A stretch of DNA of 64,000 nt from Vibrio renipiscarius. GTDB taxonomy: Bacteria > Pseudomonadota > Gammaproteobacteria > Enterobacterales > Vibrionaceae. Location: assembly GCF_000827885.1 (NCBI RefSeq), contig NZ_JTKH01000011.1:1-64000 (forward strand). The letters are read 5' to 3'. The position numbers were made by a program, and so were the translations under genes. This document shows, one piece after another, positions 53,978 through 64,000 of the stretch. A model generated the notes under the pieces. It made no database searches, was not told where the DNA came from, and saw nothing but the letters and a program-made list of their open reading frames with translations. Each line of letters begins with the position of its first letter. Within the stretch, counting starts at the first letter, position 1.

Positions 53978-54049
53978 TGAGCTGATTACAATTCAGCTAA
54001 TTACGTTTTGTCGTGCCAACACTGGCACATTAAATTACAGGCATTCTTT

Positions 54050-55411
54050 ATGACTACAGATACCATTGTCGCTCAAGCTACCGCACCTGGTCGTGGCGGT
54101 GTCGGTATTATTCGCGTTTCTGGCCCACTGGCGGAAAAGGTGGCACTTGAAGTCGCAGGCAAGGCGCTGCGTCCCCGTTACGCGGAATATCTGCCATTTA
54201 GCGACGAAACCGGCAACCAAATCGATCAAGGTATTGCGCTCTACTTCCCTAACCCTCATTCATTCACAGGCGAAGATGTATTAGAGCTGCAAGGTCATGG
54301 TGGTCCTGTAGTTATGGATATGCTGATTAAGCGCATCTTAAAAATTGAAGGGATTCGTACCGCACGTCCGGGTGAATTCTCAGAACGCGCTTTCCTCAAC
54401 GATAAGTTGGATTTAGCGCAAGCTGAAGCCATCGCTGACTTAATTGATGCAAGCTCAGAAGAAGCGGCAAAATCCGCTCTACAATCGCTCCAAGGGGCGT
54501 TCTCACAACGCATTAATACCTTAGTCGACTCTCTCATCTATTTACGCATCTACGTTGAAGCCGCGATTGATTTCCCGGAAGAAGAAATTGATTTCCTAGC
54601 CGATGGCAAGGTCTCTGCGGACTTACAAGCGATTATCGACAATCTTGCTGCCGTTCGCCAAGAAGCCAACCAAGGTGCGATAATGCGAGAAGGGATGAAA
54701 GTAGTGATTGCTGGCCGCCCTAACGCCGGAAAATCAAGCCTACTGAATGCATTATCAGGTAAAGAATCCGCGATTGTGACCGACATTGCCGGCACAACAC
54801 GTGATGTTTTGCGTGAACATATCCATATTGATGGCATGCCATTGCATATTATTGACACCGCCGGACTGCGTGATGCGTCTGATGAAGTCGAAAAAATTGG
54901 CATCGAACGCGCTTGGGATGAAATAAAACAGGCTGATCGCGTTTTATTTATGGTCGATGGCACCACCACCGATGCAACCGATCCGACAGAAATTTGGCCT
55001 GATTTCGTTGATCGTTTGCCGGATAATATGGGAATGACCGTGATCCGTAATAAAGCAGATCAAACGGGTGAAGATCTTGGTATTTGCCACGTTAATTCGC
55101 CAACCTTAATCCGTCTATCCGCAAAGACAGGGCACGGCCTGGATGCTCTACGCACGCACCTAAAAGAATGCATGGGCTTTGCTGGCGGTCACGAAGGTGG
55201 CTTTATGGCGCGTCGTCGTCACTTAGAAGCACTCGAAAAGGCAGCAGACCATCTTGATATAGGCCAACAGCAACTCGAAGGCTATATGGCTGGAGAGATA
55301 CTGGCTGAAGAACTGCGTATTGCCCAGCAACACCTCAACGAAATTACCGGTGAATTTAGCTCTGATGATTTGCTCGGACGCATCTTTTCTTCCTTCTGTA
55401 TCGGAAAATAA
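54050..55411 (+). CDS. mnmE: tRNA modification GTPase MnmE
   Basis: With MnmG it installs cmnm5 at U34 of wobble tRNAs. The 453 residues have the N-terminal folate-binding domain ([21 protein letters not shown]), a helical domain interrupted by the G domain ([28 protein letters not shown]), and the C-terminal FCIGK with the catalytic Cys. ATG 54050 was chosen over 54008 because it opens the family sequence. Its partner gene mnmG lies across oriC at 56388. Confidence 0.97.
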   Translation: MTTDTIVAQATAPGRGGVGIIRVSGPLAEKVALEVAGKALRPRYAEYLPFSDETGNQIDQGIALYFPNPHSFTGEDVLELQGHGGPVVMDMLIKRILKIEGIRTARPGEFSERAFLNDKLDLAQAEAIADLIDASSEEAAKSALQSLQGAFSQRINTLVDSLIYLRIYVEAAIDFPEEEIDFLADGKVSADLQAIIDNLAAVRQEANQGAIMREGMKVVIAGRPNAGKSSLLNALSGKESAIVTDIAGTTRDVLREHIHIDGMPLHIIDTAGLRDASDEVEKIGIERAWDEIKQADRVLFMVDGTTTDATDPTEIWPDFVDRLPDNMGMTVIRNKADQTGEDLGICHVNSPTLIRLSAKTGHGLDALRTHLKECMGFAGGHEGGFMARRRHLEALEKAADHLDIGQQQLEGYMAGEILAEELRIAQQHLNEITGEFSSDDLLGRIFSSFCIGK

Positions 55412-55419
55412 ACACCAAG

Positions 55420-55446
55420 AACGCGCCTTATTGGCGCGTTTTTATT
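55420..55446 (+). terminator. Terminator after mnmE
   Basis: AACGCGCC and GGCGCGTT form an 8-bp stem with a 5-nt loop, followed by TTTATT. Confidence 0.88.
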
Positions 55447-55480
55447 AATCTATGCATAGATTTTTAATAAGGGAATTTGA

Positions 55481-55915
55481 ATGATTCACATCATTACGGG
55501 TAGCACATTAGGTGGTGCGGAATACGTGGGCGATCATCTTAGTGATTTGTTGATAGAAAAAGGCTTTGAAACGACGATCCACAACCAACCACAATTGAAC
55601 GAAATTGAGGCCAACGGCACCTGGTTGATCATTACCTCTACCCACGGTGCCGGTGACTATCCAGATAACATTCGACCGTTAATTCAAGCGCTACAATCAA
55701 CACCACCGAACATGGCCAGTGTGAAATTTGCGGTCTTAGCCATTGGTGATTCGAGTTACGATACCTTTTGCGCAGCTGGGAAACATGCCCATGAATTGCT
55801 GTTAGATATCGGTACTGAGGCCATTTCTGATTGTTTTACCATCGATATACTCGCACATTCAGTGCCAGAAGATGCCGCAGAAGCTTGGTTAGAGCAGTAT
55901 ATTCACCAATTGTAA
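55481..55915 (+). CDS. mioC: Flavodoxin-like FMN-binding protein MioC
   Basis: A 144-residue short-chain flavodoxin. The FMN phosphate loop is [12 protein letters not shown] near residues 7-18, and the isoalloxazine-contacting loops are STHGAGDYP and [10 protein letters not shown]. In E. coli MioC supports biotin synthase in vitro, and its transcription runs into oriC. Here a strong terminator directly after the gene should block such read-through. Confidence 0.95.
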   Translation: MIHIITGSTLGGAEYVGDHLSDLLIEKGFETTIHNQPQLNEIEANGTWLIITSTHGAGDYPDNIRPLIQALQSTPPNMASVKFAVLAIGDSSYDTFCAAGKHAHELLLDIGTEAISDCFTIDILAHSVPEDAAEAWLEQYIHQL

Positions 55916-55934
55916 GCCATGATTTACTTTTCTT

Positions 55935-55959
55935 AGGCCAGCGTTCGCTGGCCTTTTTT
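55935..55959 (+). terminator. Terminator between mioC and oriC
   Basis: AGGCCAGC and GCTGGCCT form an 8-bp perfect stem with a 4-nt loop, followed by T. It insulates oriC from mioC transcription. Confidence 0.9.
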
Positions 55960-56290
55960 ACATCTGTGGATAGAAAAAGTCATGTTACGCATGTTTGACC
56001 GAACAAAAAACGAACAAACGAACTGTGTATAACTATAGTGTTATCCGGTGATTAACCTATAGTTATCCCAATAACAACTTTGATCGTTTCCTACCCCTGT
56101 GTATAAGTAGCCATTTTGATCCCAGGAAATCCTCAAACTGATCAACACAAGATCACAGTATATGATCATCAAAAGATCCATGATCTTGTTGATCATTTCT
56201 CACTTATCCACAGAGTTCGTCGATCCTAATAATAGATCTAATAAAAGATCATATATATAGATCTTATATATATTAACTTCGGGCACTAAA
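55960..56290. other. oriC: Chromosome replication origin oriC
   Basis: Lies between mioC and mnmG, the conserved place of oriC in this group. DnaA boxes: perfect TTATCCACA at 56204-56212 (plus), TTATACACA at 56032-56024 and 56106-56098 (minus), CTATCCACA at 55973-55965 (minus) and weaker TTATCC pieces at 56041 and 56063. Twelve GATC sites occur in 182 bp (56082-56263). The right end (56222-56275) is very AT-rich with repeated AGATC-type 13-mer cores, the likely unwinding element. A possible mnmG -10 (TAGAAT, 56334-56339) follows. Confidence 0.93.
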
Positions 56291-56387
56291 CTTAAAAAAC
56301 ACAAAAGCCTTTTTCTCTCTACATGAAAACGGGTAGAATATCGCTCTTTTATCTGTCCGAATTTTCTTGAATACCAGAGGTCAGTTC

Positions 56388-58283
56388 ATGCTTTATCACG
56401 AAAACTTTGACGTCATCGTTGTTGGTGGCGGTCACGCAGGAACGGAAGCCGCACTCGCATCAGCGCGTACAGGGCAAAAAACCCTCTTACTCACGCATAA
56501 CATTGACACATTAGGTCAAATGTCTTGTAACCCTGCCATTGGTGGTATCGGTAAAGGGCACCTTGTCAAAGAAGTCGATGCAATGGGTGGATTAATGGCA
56601 CAAGCCATTGATCACGCTGGTATTCAATTTCGCACTTTGAATGCATCTAAAGGTCCAGCCGTACGCGCAACTCGCGCTCAAGCCGATCGTGCTTTGTACA
56701 AAGCGTTTGTTCGTAATGTTTTAGAAAACACACCGAACCTGACGCTGTTCCAGCAATCTGTCGACGATCTTATGGTTGAAAACGATCGTGTGACCGGTGT
56801 TGTCACTCAGATGGGCCTTAAATTCCGCGCCAAAGCCGTTGTATTGACCGTTGGTACCTTCCTTGGTGGAAAGATCCACATTGGGATGGAAAGCAGCGCA
56901 GGAGGCCGCGCAGGCGATCCTCCATCGATCGCGCTGGCGGATCGTCTTCGCGATATGCCATTCCGTGTTGATCGCTTAAAAACCGGAACACCACCACGTA
57001 TCGATGCCCGCAGTGTCGATTTTTCGGTTCTGGAAGTGCAACACGGTGACAATCCAACCCCAGTATTCTCGTTCATGGGTTCTCGCACGCAGCACCCACG
57101 TCAGACGCCATGTTTTATTACTCATACCAATGAGCGTACACATGACGTGATCCGTAACAACCTCGATCGCAGCCCAATGTATGCCGGCGTGATTGAAGGT
57201 ATTGGCCCGCGCTACTGTCCGTCTATCGAAGACAAAGTCATGCGTTTTGCGGATAAAAATAGCCACCAAATCTTCATTGAACCAGAAGGGTTAACCACCC
57301 ACGAATTGTACCCAAATGGTATCTCCACCAGCTTACCGTTTGATGTTCAAGTGCAAATCGTTCGTTCAATGAAAGGCTTTGAGAACGCGCATATTGTGCG
57401 TCCAGGTTATGCCATCGAGTACGATTTCTTTGATCCTCGCGATCTGAAACATACTTACGAAACGAAGTTTATCAGTGGTTTATTCTTTGCAGGTCAAATT
57501 AACGGCACAACTGGCTACGAAGAAGCGGCTGCGCAAGGTTTGATGGCAGGTTTGAATGCAAGCTTGTTTAGCCAAGACAAAGAAGGCTGGAGTCCACGTC
57601 GTGATGAAGCTTACGTGGGTGTATTGATCGACGATTTATCCACCATGGGTACCAAAGAACCGTACCGCATGTTTACGTCACGAGCGGAATACCGTTTGTT
57701 GCTTCGTGAAGACAATGCCGATCTACGTCTAACTGAAAAAGCGCGTGAACTTGGTCTTGTTGATGATGCTCGTTGGGCACGCTTCAACGAAAAAGTGGAA
57801 AACATGACGACCGAGCGTCAACGTTTGAAAGATACGTGGATGAACCCAAATTCAACCGGTATCGATGCGCTTAACCAGTTATTAAAAACACCGATGGCGC
57901 GTGAAGCCAGTGGTGAAGATCTTTTGCGTCGCCCTGAAATGACGTATGCACAATTGACTCAGTTGGCTGCGTTTTCTCCTGCACTCGAAGATCAACAAGC
58001 GGCAGAGCAAGTTGAAATTCAAGTTAAATACGATGGTTACATCAAACGCCAACAAGAAGAAGTCGAGAAATCACTTCGTCATGAGAGCACAAAGTTGCCA
58101 CTTGATCTTGAATACCGTGATGTGAAAGGTCTATCGAATGAAGTCGTACTGAAATTGAACGACGCGAAACCAGAAAGTATTGGTATCGCTTCTCGTATTT
58201 CTGGCATTACGCCGGCGGCCATTTCTATTTTGCTTGTGCACTTAAAAAAACATGGCCTATTGAAAAAAGGCGAGGAAGCGTAA
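56388..58283 (+). CDS. mnmG: tRNA uridine 5-carboxymethylaminomethyl modification enzyme MnmG
   Basis: FAD enzyme that pairs with MnmE to modify U34 (formerly GidA). The 631 residues have the N-terminal FAD loop [17 protein letters not shown], the family signature [12 protein letters not shown], and the C-terminal helical MnmE-binding domain. I chose the ATG at 56388 with AGAGG 8 nt upstream; an in-frame TTG at 56367 is the alternative. Its stop overlaps the rsmG start by one base. Transcription leads away from oriC. Confidence 0.97.
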   Translation: MLYHENFDVIVVGGGHAGTEAALASARTGQKTLLLTHNIDTLGQMSCNPAIGGIGKGHLVKEVDAMGGLMAQAIDHAGIQFRTLNASKGPAVRATRAQADRALYKAFVRNVLENTPNLTLFQQSVDDLMVENDRVTGVVTQMGLKFRAKAVVLTVGTFLGGKIHIGMESSAGGRAGDPPSIALADRLRDMPFRVDRLKTGTPPRIDARSVDFSVLEVQHGDNPTPVFSFMGSRTQHPRQTPCFITHTNERTHDVIRNNLDRSPMYAGVIEGIGPRYCPSIEDKVMRFADKNSHQIFIEPEGLTTHELYPNGISTSLPFDVQVQIVRSMKGFENAHIVRPGYAIEYDFFDPRDLKHTYETKFISGLFFAGQINGTTGYEEAAAQGLMAGLNASLFSQDKEGWSPRRDEAYVGVLIDDLSTMGTKEPYRMFTSRAEYRLLLREDNADLRLTEKARELGLVDDARWARFNEKVENMTTERQRLKDTWMNPNSTGIDALNQLLKTPMAREASGEDLLRRPEMTYAQLTQLAAFSPALEDQQAAEQVEIQVKYDGYIKRQQEEVEKSLRHESTKLPLDLEYRDVKGLSNEVVLKLNDAKPESIGIASRISGITPAAISILLVHLKKHGLLKKGEEA

Positions 58284-58915
58284 TGTCTCTACTGCGTCAA
58301 AAACTGGATGAACTTATCGCTCAAACGGATTTAACCGTTACCGATATTCAACGTAATCAATTGGTTGGTTACGTTGAGATGCTAAATAAATGGAACAAAG
58401 CATACAACTTAACCTCAGTCCGTAATCCAGAGGAAATGTTGGTGAAACATATTCTCGATAGCATCATTGTGAGTACTCATCTAGAAGGTGAGCGCTTTAT
58501 TGATGTGGGTACTGGCCCTGGTTTACCTGGTATTCCTCTATCCATCATGTGCCCTGACAAAGAATTTCATTTGTTAGATAGCCTTGGAAAACGTATTCGA
58601 TTCATTAAACAAGTGATTCATGAACTTAAAATTGAAAACGTGACGCCGATTCAAAGTCGAGTGGAAGACTATCTACCTGAAGACAAGTTTGATGGTGTAC
58701 TAAGCCGCGCCTTTGCTTCAATGGTCGATATGGTTGAGTGGTGTCACCACCTACCCAAAGATCAAACAGGTCGCTTCTTGGCATTAAAAGGTCAATTATC
58801 ACAGGATGAGATTTCAGAACTGCCTGAGTGGTGTTATGTGACTGATGTCAAACCTTTACAAGTTCCTCAATTGGAAGGTGAGCGTCATCTAGTAATCTTA
58901 TCGCGCAAGGAATAA
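58283..58915 (+). CDS. rsmG: 16S rRNA m7G527 methyltransferase
   Basis: SAM-dependent methylation of G527 in 16S rRNA (formerly GidB). The 210 residues have [12 protein letters not shown] near the N-terminus, the SAM loop [15 protein letters not shown] and [10 protein letters not shown]. Loss of this enzyme is a known route to low-level streptomycin resistance. The start overlaps the mnmG stop (TAATG), so the two are coupled. Confidence 0.97.
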   Translation: MSLLRQKLDELIAQTDLTVTDIQRNQLVGYVEMLNKWNKAYNLTSVRNPEEMLVKHILDSIIVSTHLEGERFIDVGTGPGLPGIPLSIMCPDKEFHLLDSLGKRIRFIKQVIHELKIENVTPIQSRVEDYLPEDKFDGVLSRAFASMVDMVEWCHHLPKDQTGRFLALKGQLSQDEISELPEWCYVTDVKPLQVPQLEGERHLVILSRKE

Positions 58916-58929
58916 TAGCGAGGTAGATC

Positions 58930-59703
58930 GTGGGAAAAATTGTAGCCATTGCCAATCAGAAGGGCGGTGTTGGGAAAACAACGACTTGTGTTAACTTAGC
59001 GTCCTCTATGGCGGCGACTAAGCGCAAGGTACTGGTTATTGACCTTGACCCACAAGGCAATGCAACAATGGCGAGTGGGGTCGATAAGTATCAAGTCGAT
59101 GCCACCGCTTATGAATTGTTGGTTGAAGACGTGCCGTTTGAAGAGGTCGTCGTCACGAAAACCTCAGGTCACTACGATCTTATTGCCGCCAATGGCGACG
59201 TAACGGCGGCAGAAATAAAATTGATGGAAGTGTTTGCTCGCGAAGTACGCTTAAAGCAAGCGCTTGCATCGGTTCGCGATAACTATGATTTCATCTTTAT
59301 CGATTGTCCTCCTTCTCTAAACCTTCTTACAATCAATGCAATGGCAGCTGCGGATTCCGTGTTGGTGCCAATGCAGTGTGAGTACTTTGCACTAGAAGGT
59401 TTAACTGCGTTAATGGATACCATCAGCAAGCTCGCGGCTGTGGTGAATGAGAACCTGAAAATCGAAGGGCTATTACGTACTATGTACGACCCTCGAAACC
59501 GGTTATCAAATGAAGTATCCGATCAATTGAAAAAACACTTTGGCAGCAAAGTGTACCGCACTGTTATTCCTCGCAACGTTCGTCTCGCAGAAGCCCCAAG
59601 CCATGGTAAGCCTGCGATGTATTACGACAAGTATTCTAGTGGCGCCAAAGCGTATTTAGCGTTGGCGGGTGAAATGTTGCGTCGCGAAGAAGTACCTGCA
59701 TAA
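58930..59703 (+). CDS. parA: Chromosome partitioning ATPase ParA (Soj type)
   Basis: Deviant Walker ATPase that moves ParB-parS complexes and so the origin. The 257 residues begin with the deviant Walker A KGGVGKTT (residues 11-18), and Walker B is FIDCPPSL. It lacks an N-terminal HTH, as expected for chromosomal ParA (type Ib). The start codon is GTG with GAGG upstream. The position after rsmG and before parB is the chromosome 1 locus in Vibrio. Confidence 0.96.
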   Translation: MGKIVAIANQKGGVGKTTTCVNLASSMAATKRKVLVIDLDPQGNATMASGVDKYQVDATAYELLVEDVPFEEVVVTKTSGHYDLIAANGDVTAAEIKLMEVFAREVRLKQALASVRDNYDFIFIDCPPSLNLLTINAMAAADSVLVPMQCEYFALEGLTALMDTISKLAAVVNENLKIEGLLRTMYDPRNRLSNEVSDQLKKHFGSKVYRTVIPRNVRLAEAPSHGKPAMYYDKYSSGAKAYLALAGEMLRREEVPA

Positions 59704-59731
59704 ATCATCAACATTTAAGGAACGTAAACTC

Positions 59732-60613
59732 ATGTCTAACCGTGGTTTAGGTAAAGGGCTTGATGCTCTGCTTTCGACCAGTTCACTGGCGCGCGAAAGG
59801 CAGCAATCCGCCATCAATAGCCAAGCTTTGTCTAGCAATGGTGAGTTGACCGAATTGAATGTGAGCAGTTTGCGCCCAGGTGTTTATCAACCGCGTAAAG
59901 AGATTCATCCTGAAGCGTTAGAAGAACTAGCGGCTTCAATTGAATCACAAGGCATCATCCAACCCATTGTGGTTCGCATGGTTGAGCATGGCCGTTATGA
60001 AATTATCGCGGGTGAAAGACGTTGGCGAGCAGCGAAAAAAGCCGGTCTCAGCCAAGTGCCGTGTTTGATCAAACGCGTTGAAGATCGTGCGGCGATCGCG
60101 ATGGCGTTGATCGAAAATATTCAGCGTGAAGATCTGAATGTCATCGAAGAAGCACAAGCATTAGAGCGCTTGCAGAATGAATTTTCGTTGACTCATCAAC
60201 AGGTTGCTGACGTTATTGGTAAATCTAGAGCCGCGGTGAGTAACATATTACGTCTAAATCAGCTAGAAAATGACGTAAAGAGTCTTGTTTCTGCTAAAAA
60301 GCTCGATATGGGGCATGCTAGAGCGTTATTGGCTCTAGAAGGGTTACAGCAAGTTGAGATTGCTGAACATATTGCGCGCAAACAATTAACGGTTCGTCAG
60401 ACCGAGCAGCTTGTGAAAAAGTGCTTAGAGCCGCAAGTTGAAGCGAAAATAGGGTTTCAGGACGAAAAAATCCAACATATGTCACATAAATTGAGTGAAA
60501 TGTTGGGTGCAAAAGTGTCAATTGTTCGTTCTAATAACGGCAAAACCAAGGTTACGATTAATATCGACGAACCTGAAAAGCTAACGCAACTCATTGCCAA
60601 GCTAGAACGGTAA
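59732..60613 (+). CDS. parB: Chromosome partitioning protein ParB
   Basis: CTP-dependent parS-binding clamp. The 293 residues have the N-terminal ParA-activating stretch (NRGLGKGLDALL), the ParB/Srx CTPase domain with the GERRWRAAKKAG motif, a helix-turn-helix (LTHQQVADVIGKSRAAVSNILRL), and a C-terminal dimer domain. ATG 59732 has AAGGA upstream and opens the conserved start; the frame runs back to 59669 inside parA. Confidence 0.96.
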   Translation: MSNRGLGKGLDALLSTSSLARERQQSAINSQALSSNGELTELNVSSLRPGVYQPRKEIHPEALEELAASIESQGIIQPIVVRMVEHGRYEIIAGERRWRAAKKAGLSQVPCLIKRVEDRAAIAMALIENIQREDLNVIEEAQALERLQNEFSLTHQQVADVIGKSRAAVSNILRLNQLENDVKSLVSAKKLDMGHARALLALEGLQQVEIAEHIARKQLTVRQTEQLVKKCLEPQVEAKIGFQDEKIQHMSHKLSEMLGAKVSIVRSNNGKTKVTINIDEPEKLTQLIAKLER

Positions 60614-60711
60614 ATGAGATAATTGATCTCAATCAATTTATGCAAATAACGAAATTTTGTGTGAAAGTTGTCGGTTTGTAAACAAAATTGTAACTTTTTG
60701 CTGTGTTTTCA

Positions 60712-60739
60712 TTGCATTCAGTTCGACTCACCGTATAAT
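60712..60739 (+). promoter_or_regulatory. Probable atp operon promoter
   Basis: -35 TTGCAT (60712-60717) and a perfect -10 TATAAT (60734-60739) with a 16-bp spacer, 63 bp before the atpI start. Confidence 0.75.
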
Positions 60740-60801
60740 TTTTTCCAATTTCCCCAGCAGTTAGGAAGTGTTGCTGTGGATTTTACTCGAGGTACGAATA
60801 C

Positions 60802-61191
60802 ATGGTAGCTGCGTTGGCTAGACCAGGACGAGAGCTTGCTAAGCAATTGTTAATGATCCAGCTTGGCGCGGTTACATTAGTGGCGGCGGGAATGGCTGCG
60901 ACTGTGAATGTTGAATGGGGTCTTTCAGCACTGATTGGTGGTAGCATTTTTGTTATTGCGAATGCGGTGTTTGCTCTATGTGCTTTTGCTTTCAGCGGAG
61001 CGCGTGCGGCAAAGAAAGTAGCAGCATCCTTTTTTACGGGTGAAGCGCTTAAAATCCTGATCACAGTTGTTCTTTTTTCTCTTGTCTACATGTATATACA
61101 GGTGGAACTTGTTCCCCTTAAACTAACCTATTTACTGGCTCTAGGTATTAATATCTGTGCGCCAGTGCTATTCATTAACAACAATAAATAG
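60802..61191 (+). CDS. atpI: ATP synthase subunit I
   Basis: A 129-residue membrane protein with four hydrophobic segments, the first gene of the atp operon. AtpI helps assemble the c-ring in some species and is dispensable in E. coli. The start MVAALARPGRELAKQLLMIQ is typical, with GAGG upstream. atpB follows after 8 bp. Confidence 0.93.
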   Translation: MVAALARPGRELAKQLLMIQLGAVTLVAAGMAATVNVEWGLSALIGGSIFVIANAVFALCAFAFSGARAAKKVAASFFTGEALKILITVVLFSLVYMYIQVELVPLKLTYLLALGINICAPVLFINNNK

Positions 61192-61196
61192 GATGA

Positions 61197-62012
<816 letters not shown>

Positions 62013-62042
62013 TTTTTTTAAGCTTTTTATTTGGGCACATAA

Positions 62043-62327
<285 letters not shown>

Positions 62328-62383
62328 TTAACAATTCTGTTAATTGTATTTTTGTAGTTGATTCTTAAAAGGGAGTAGCTGTT

Positions 62384-62854
62384 GTGAATATGAACGCAAC
62401 TCTGCTAGGTCAAGCAATCTCGTTTGCTCTATTTGTGTGGTTCTGCATGAAATATGTATGGCCGCCATTGATGAGCGCTATTGAAGAACGTCAGAAGAAA
62501 ATTGCTGACGGTCTACAAGCGGCAGAACGAGCGTCTAAAGACTTGAACCTGGCACAAGCCAACGCTTCTGATCAATTGAAAGAAGCGAAGCGCACAGCAA
62601 CTGAGATCATTGAGCAAGCGAACAAGCGTAAAGCTCAAATTCTTGATGAAGCTCGTGAAGAAGCTCAGGCAGAACGCCAGAACATTCTTACTCAAGCGGA
62701 AGCAGAAATTGAAGCTGAACGTAACCGTGCGCGCGATGACCTGCGTAAACAAGTTGCGACTCTGGCTGTCGCTGGTGCTGAGAAAATCCTTGAGCGTTCT
62801 ATTGATATAGAAGCGCAAAAAGATATTCTCGACAACATTACTGCAAAACTTTAA
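62384..62854 (+). CDS. atpF: ATP synthase F0 subunit b
   Basis: A 156-residue peripheral stalk subunit: one N-terminal membrane helix ([20 protein letters not shown]) followed by a long charged helix rich in Ala, Glu, Lys and Arg that dimerises as a right-handed coiled coil. The start is GTG, as in E. coli, with GGGAG upstream. Length equals E. coli AtpF. Confidence 0.97.
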   Translation: MNMNATLLGQAISFALFVWFCMKYVWPPLMSAIEERQKKIADGLQAAERASKDLNLAQANASDQLKEAKRTATEIIEQANKRKAQILDEAREEAQAERQNILTQAEAEIEAERNRARDDLRKQVATLAVAGAEKILERSIDIEAQKDILDNITAKL

Positions 62855-62868
62855 GTCTGGGGGCGCAT

Positions 62869-63402
62869 ATGTCTGATTTGACTACTATCGCACGCCCCTA
62901 TGCTAAAGCAGCTTTCGACTTTGCAGTGGAAAAAGATCAACTAGACCAATGGGGTCAAATGTTATCTTTTGCCGCTGAAGTTGCTAAGAACCAACAAGTA
63001 AAAGAGCTGTTAAGCAGCTCTATGTCTGCTGAGAAATTAGCCGAGATATTTGTTGCGATTTGCGGCGAGCAAGTTAATGCACACGGTCAAAACCTGCTAC
63101 AGGTAATGGCTGAGAATGGTCGTTTAAAGGCCCTTCCTGATGTCAGCGCGCAATTCTTCGCTTTGAAGAAAGAGCACGAGAAAGAAATCGATGTTGAAGT
63201 GATTTCAGCGTTCGAGCTTTCTAGTGAGCAGCGTGCAAATATCAGTAGCAAACTTGAAGTGCGTTTAGCACGCAAAGTAAAGCTGAATTGCAGTGTAGAT
63301 CAGGCCCTACTTGGTGGGGTAATAATTCGAGCCGGAGACTTAGTCATCGATAACTCAGCACGCGGTCGTTTGAACCGTCTGGGCGATGCATTGCAGTCTT
63401 AA
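62869..63402 (+). CDS. atpH: ATP synthase F1 subunit delta
   Basis: A 177-residue subunit that links the peripheral stalk to the top of the alpha3beta3 head. The N-terminal six-helix domain ([13 protein letters not shown] start) and the C-terminal [22 protein letters not shown] are family hallmarks. It follows atpF by 14 bp and precedes atpA by 13 bp. Confidence 0.97.
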   Translation: MSDLTTIARPYAKAAFDFAVEKDQLDQWGQMLSFAAEVAKNQQVKELLSSSMSAEKLAEIFVAICGEQVNAHGQNLLQVMAENGRLKALPDVSAQFFALKKEHEKEIDVEVISAFELSSEQRANISSKLEVRLARKVKLNCSVDQALLGGVIIRAGDLVIDNSARGRLNRLGDALQS

Positions 63403-63415
63403 TGGGGATTGGAGC

Positions 63416-64000
63416 ATGCAACTTAATTCCACTGAAATTAGCGATCTAATCAAACAACGTATCGAATCTTTCGATGTTGTTAGTGAAGCTCGCAACGAAG
63501 GTACTATCGTATCGGTAAGCGACGGTATCATCCGCATTCACGGCCTAGCGGACGTGATGCAAGGTGAAATGATTGAATTACCGGGTGGCCGTTATGCACT
63601 AGCACTTAACCTTGAGCGTGACTCGGTTGGTGCGGTTGTAATGGGCCCATTTGCTGACCTTAAGGAAGGCATGAAAGTTACAGGTACTGGCCGCATCCTT
63701 GAAGTGCCAGTTGGTCCAGAATTGCTAGGTCGCGTAGTGAACACACTAGGTGAGCCTATCGATGGTAAAGGTCCAATCGAAGCGAAACTAACTTCACCTG
63801 TAGAAGTGATTGCACCAGGCGTAATCGACCGTAAATCGGTAGACCAACCTGTGCAAACTGGTTACAAGTCAGTTGACTCAATGATCCCAATCGGTCGTGG
63901 TCAGCGTGAGCTTGTTATCGGTGACCGTCAGACTGGTAAAACAGCGATGGCGATCGATGCAATCATCAACCAGAAAAACTCTGGTATTTTCTCAATCTAC
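63416..64000 (+). CDS. atpA: ATP synthase F1 subunit alpha, 5' part
   Basis: The first 195 codons of the catalytic-core alpha subunit (normally about 513), cut by the window end. The start [16 protein letters not shown] is conserved. The beta-barrel domain is followed by the nucleotide-binding P-loop GDRQTGKTA at about 169-177. GGAG lies 3-4 nt before the ATG. The rest of the operon (atpGDC) is expected to the right. Confidence 0.97.
   Translation, partial: MQLNSTEISDLIKQRIESFDVVSEARNEGTIVSVSDGIIRIHGLADVMQGEMIELPGGRYALALNLERDSVGAVVMGPFADLKEGMKVTGTGRILEVPVGPELLGRVVNTLGEPIDGKGPIEAKLTSPVEVIAPGVIDRKSVDQPVQTGYKSVDSMIPIGRGQRELVIGDRQTGKTAMAIDAIINQKNSGIFSIY

Overview
The window is an origin-proximal piece of a gammaproteobacterial chromosome, almost certainly chromosome 1 of a Vibrio species. 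The evidence is the gene order mioC-oriC-mnmG-rsmG-parA-parB-atp, the dnaA-dnaN-recF-gyrB block, and Vibrio-like proteins throughout (a DUF2860 outer-membrane protein, a CBP-type oligosaccharide-binding protein, an rnpA starting with TTG). Species cannot be fixed by reading. Nearly all of the DNA is conserved core genome. I see no prophage, insertion sequence, CRISPR array or genomic island.

Layout. 1-1160: the 5' part of a leftward 16S rRNA gene with its leader and tandem P1/P2 promoters. 1267-4470: yrdA, then leftward DUF1488, aroE, hemF and tsaC. 4580-6287: a PurR-boxed promoter and purEK. 6338-9662: leftward yrdD, smg, dprA and a LysM protein. 9835-15709: def-fmt-rsmB and trkA-trkH. 15706-17807: leftward trhA, spo0M and a doubtful small ORF. 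17955-22980: yihD, ccoG, srkA-dsbA and a DUF2860 protein. 23056-24579: leftward comM. 24772-31398: the attenuated ilvLGMEDA operon. 31611-36502: acuI, a LysR regulator, tusA, a small membrane protein and an orphan CBP-like binding protein. 37049-41518: glyQS and avtA. 41637-48685: leftward hsp20, gyrB, recF, dnaN and dnaA. 49111-51353: an amino-acid ABC transporter. 51581-55915: rpmH-rnpA-yidD-yidC, mnmE and mioC. 55960-56290: oriC. 56388-60613: mnmG-rsmG-parAB. 60712-64000: the start of the atp operon, with atpA cut by the window end.

How it works together. oriC lies near 56.1 kb, so genes left of it on the minus strand, including rrn and the gyrB-dnaA block, run with the replication fork, while ilv and purEK run against it. 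The window holds initiation (oriC, dnaA), clamp, repair and supercoiling (dnaN, recF, gyrB), segregation (parAB plus one parS-like site), ribosome and tRNA work (rrn, rpmH, rnpA, mnmEG, rsmBG, glyQS, tsaC, def, fmt), membrane insertion (yidC, yidD) and energy (atp). Two competence proteins, DprA and ComM, are also here.

No clearly new multi-gene system was found. The points that deserve a second look are small: an 18-codon ORF overlapping the ilvG start; two intergenic terminators with no gene to end; a ROSE-like thermometer before hsp20; a perfect 18-bp palindrome and a hairpin before trhA; a parS-like site in the end of recF; and an orphan paralogue of the chitin-oligosaccharide-binding protein.
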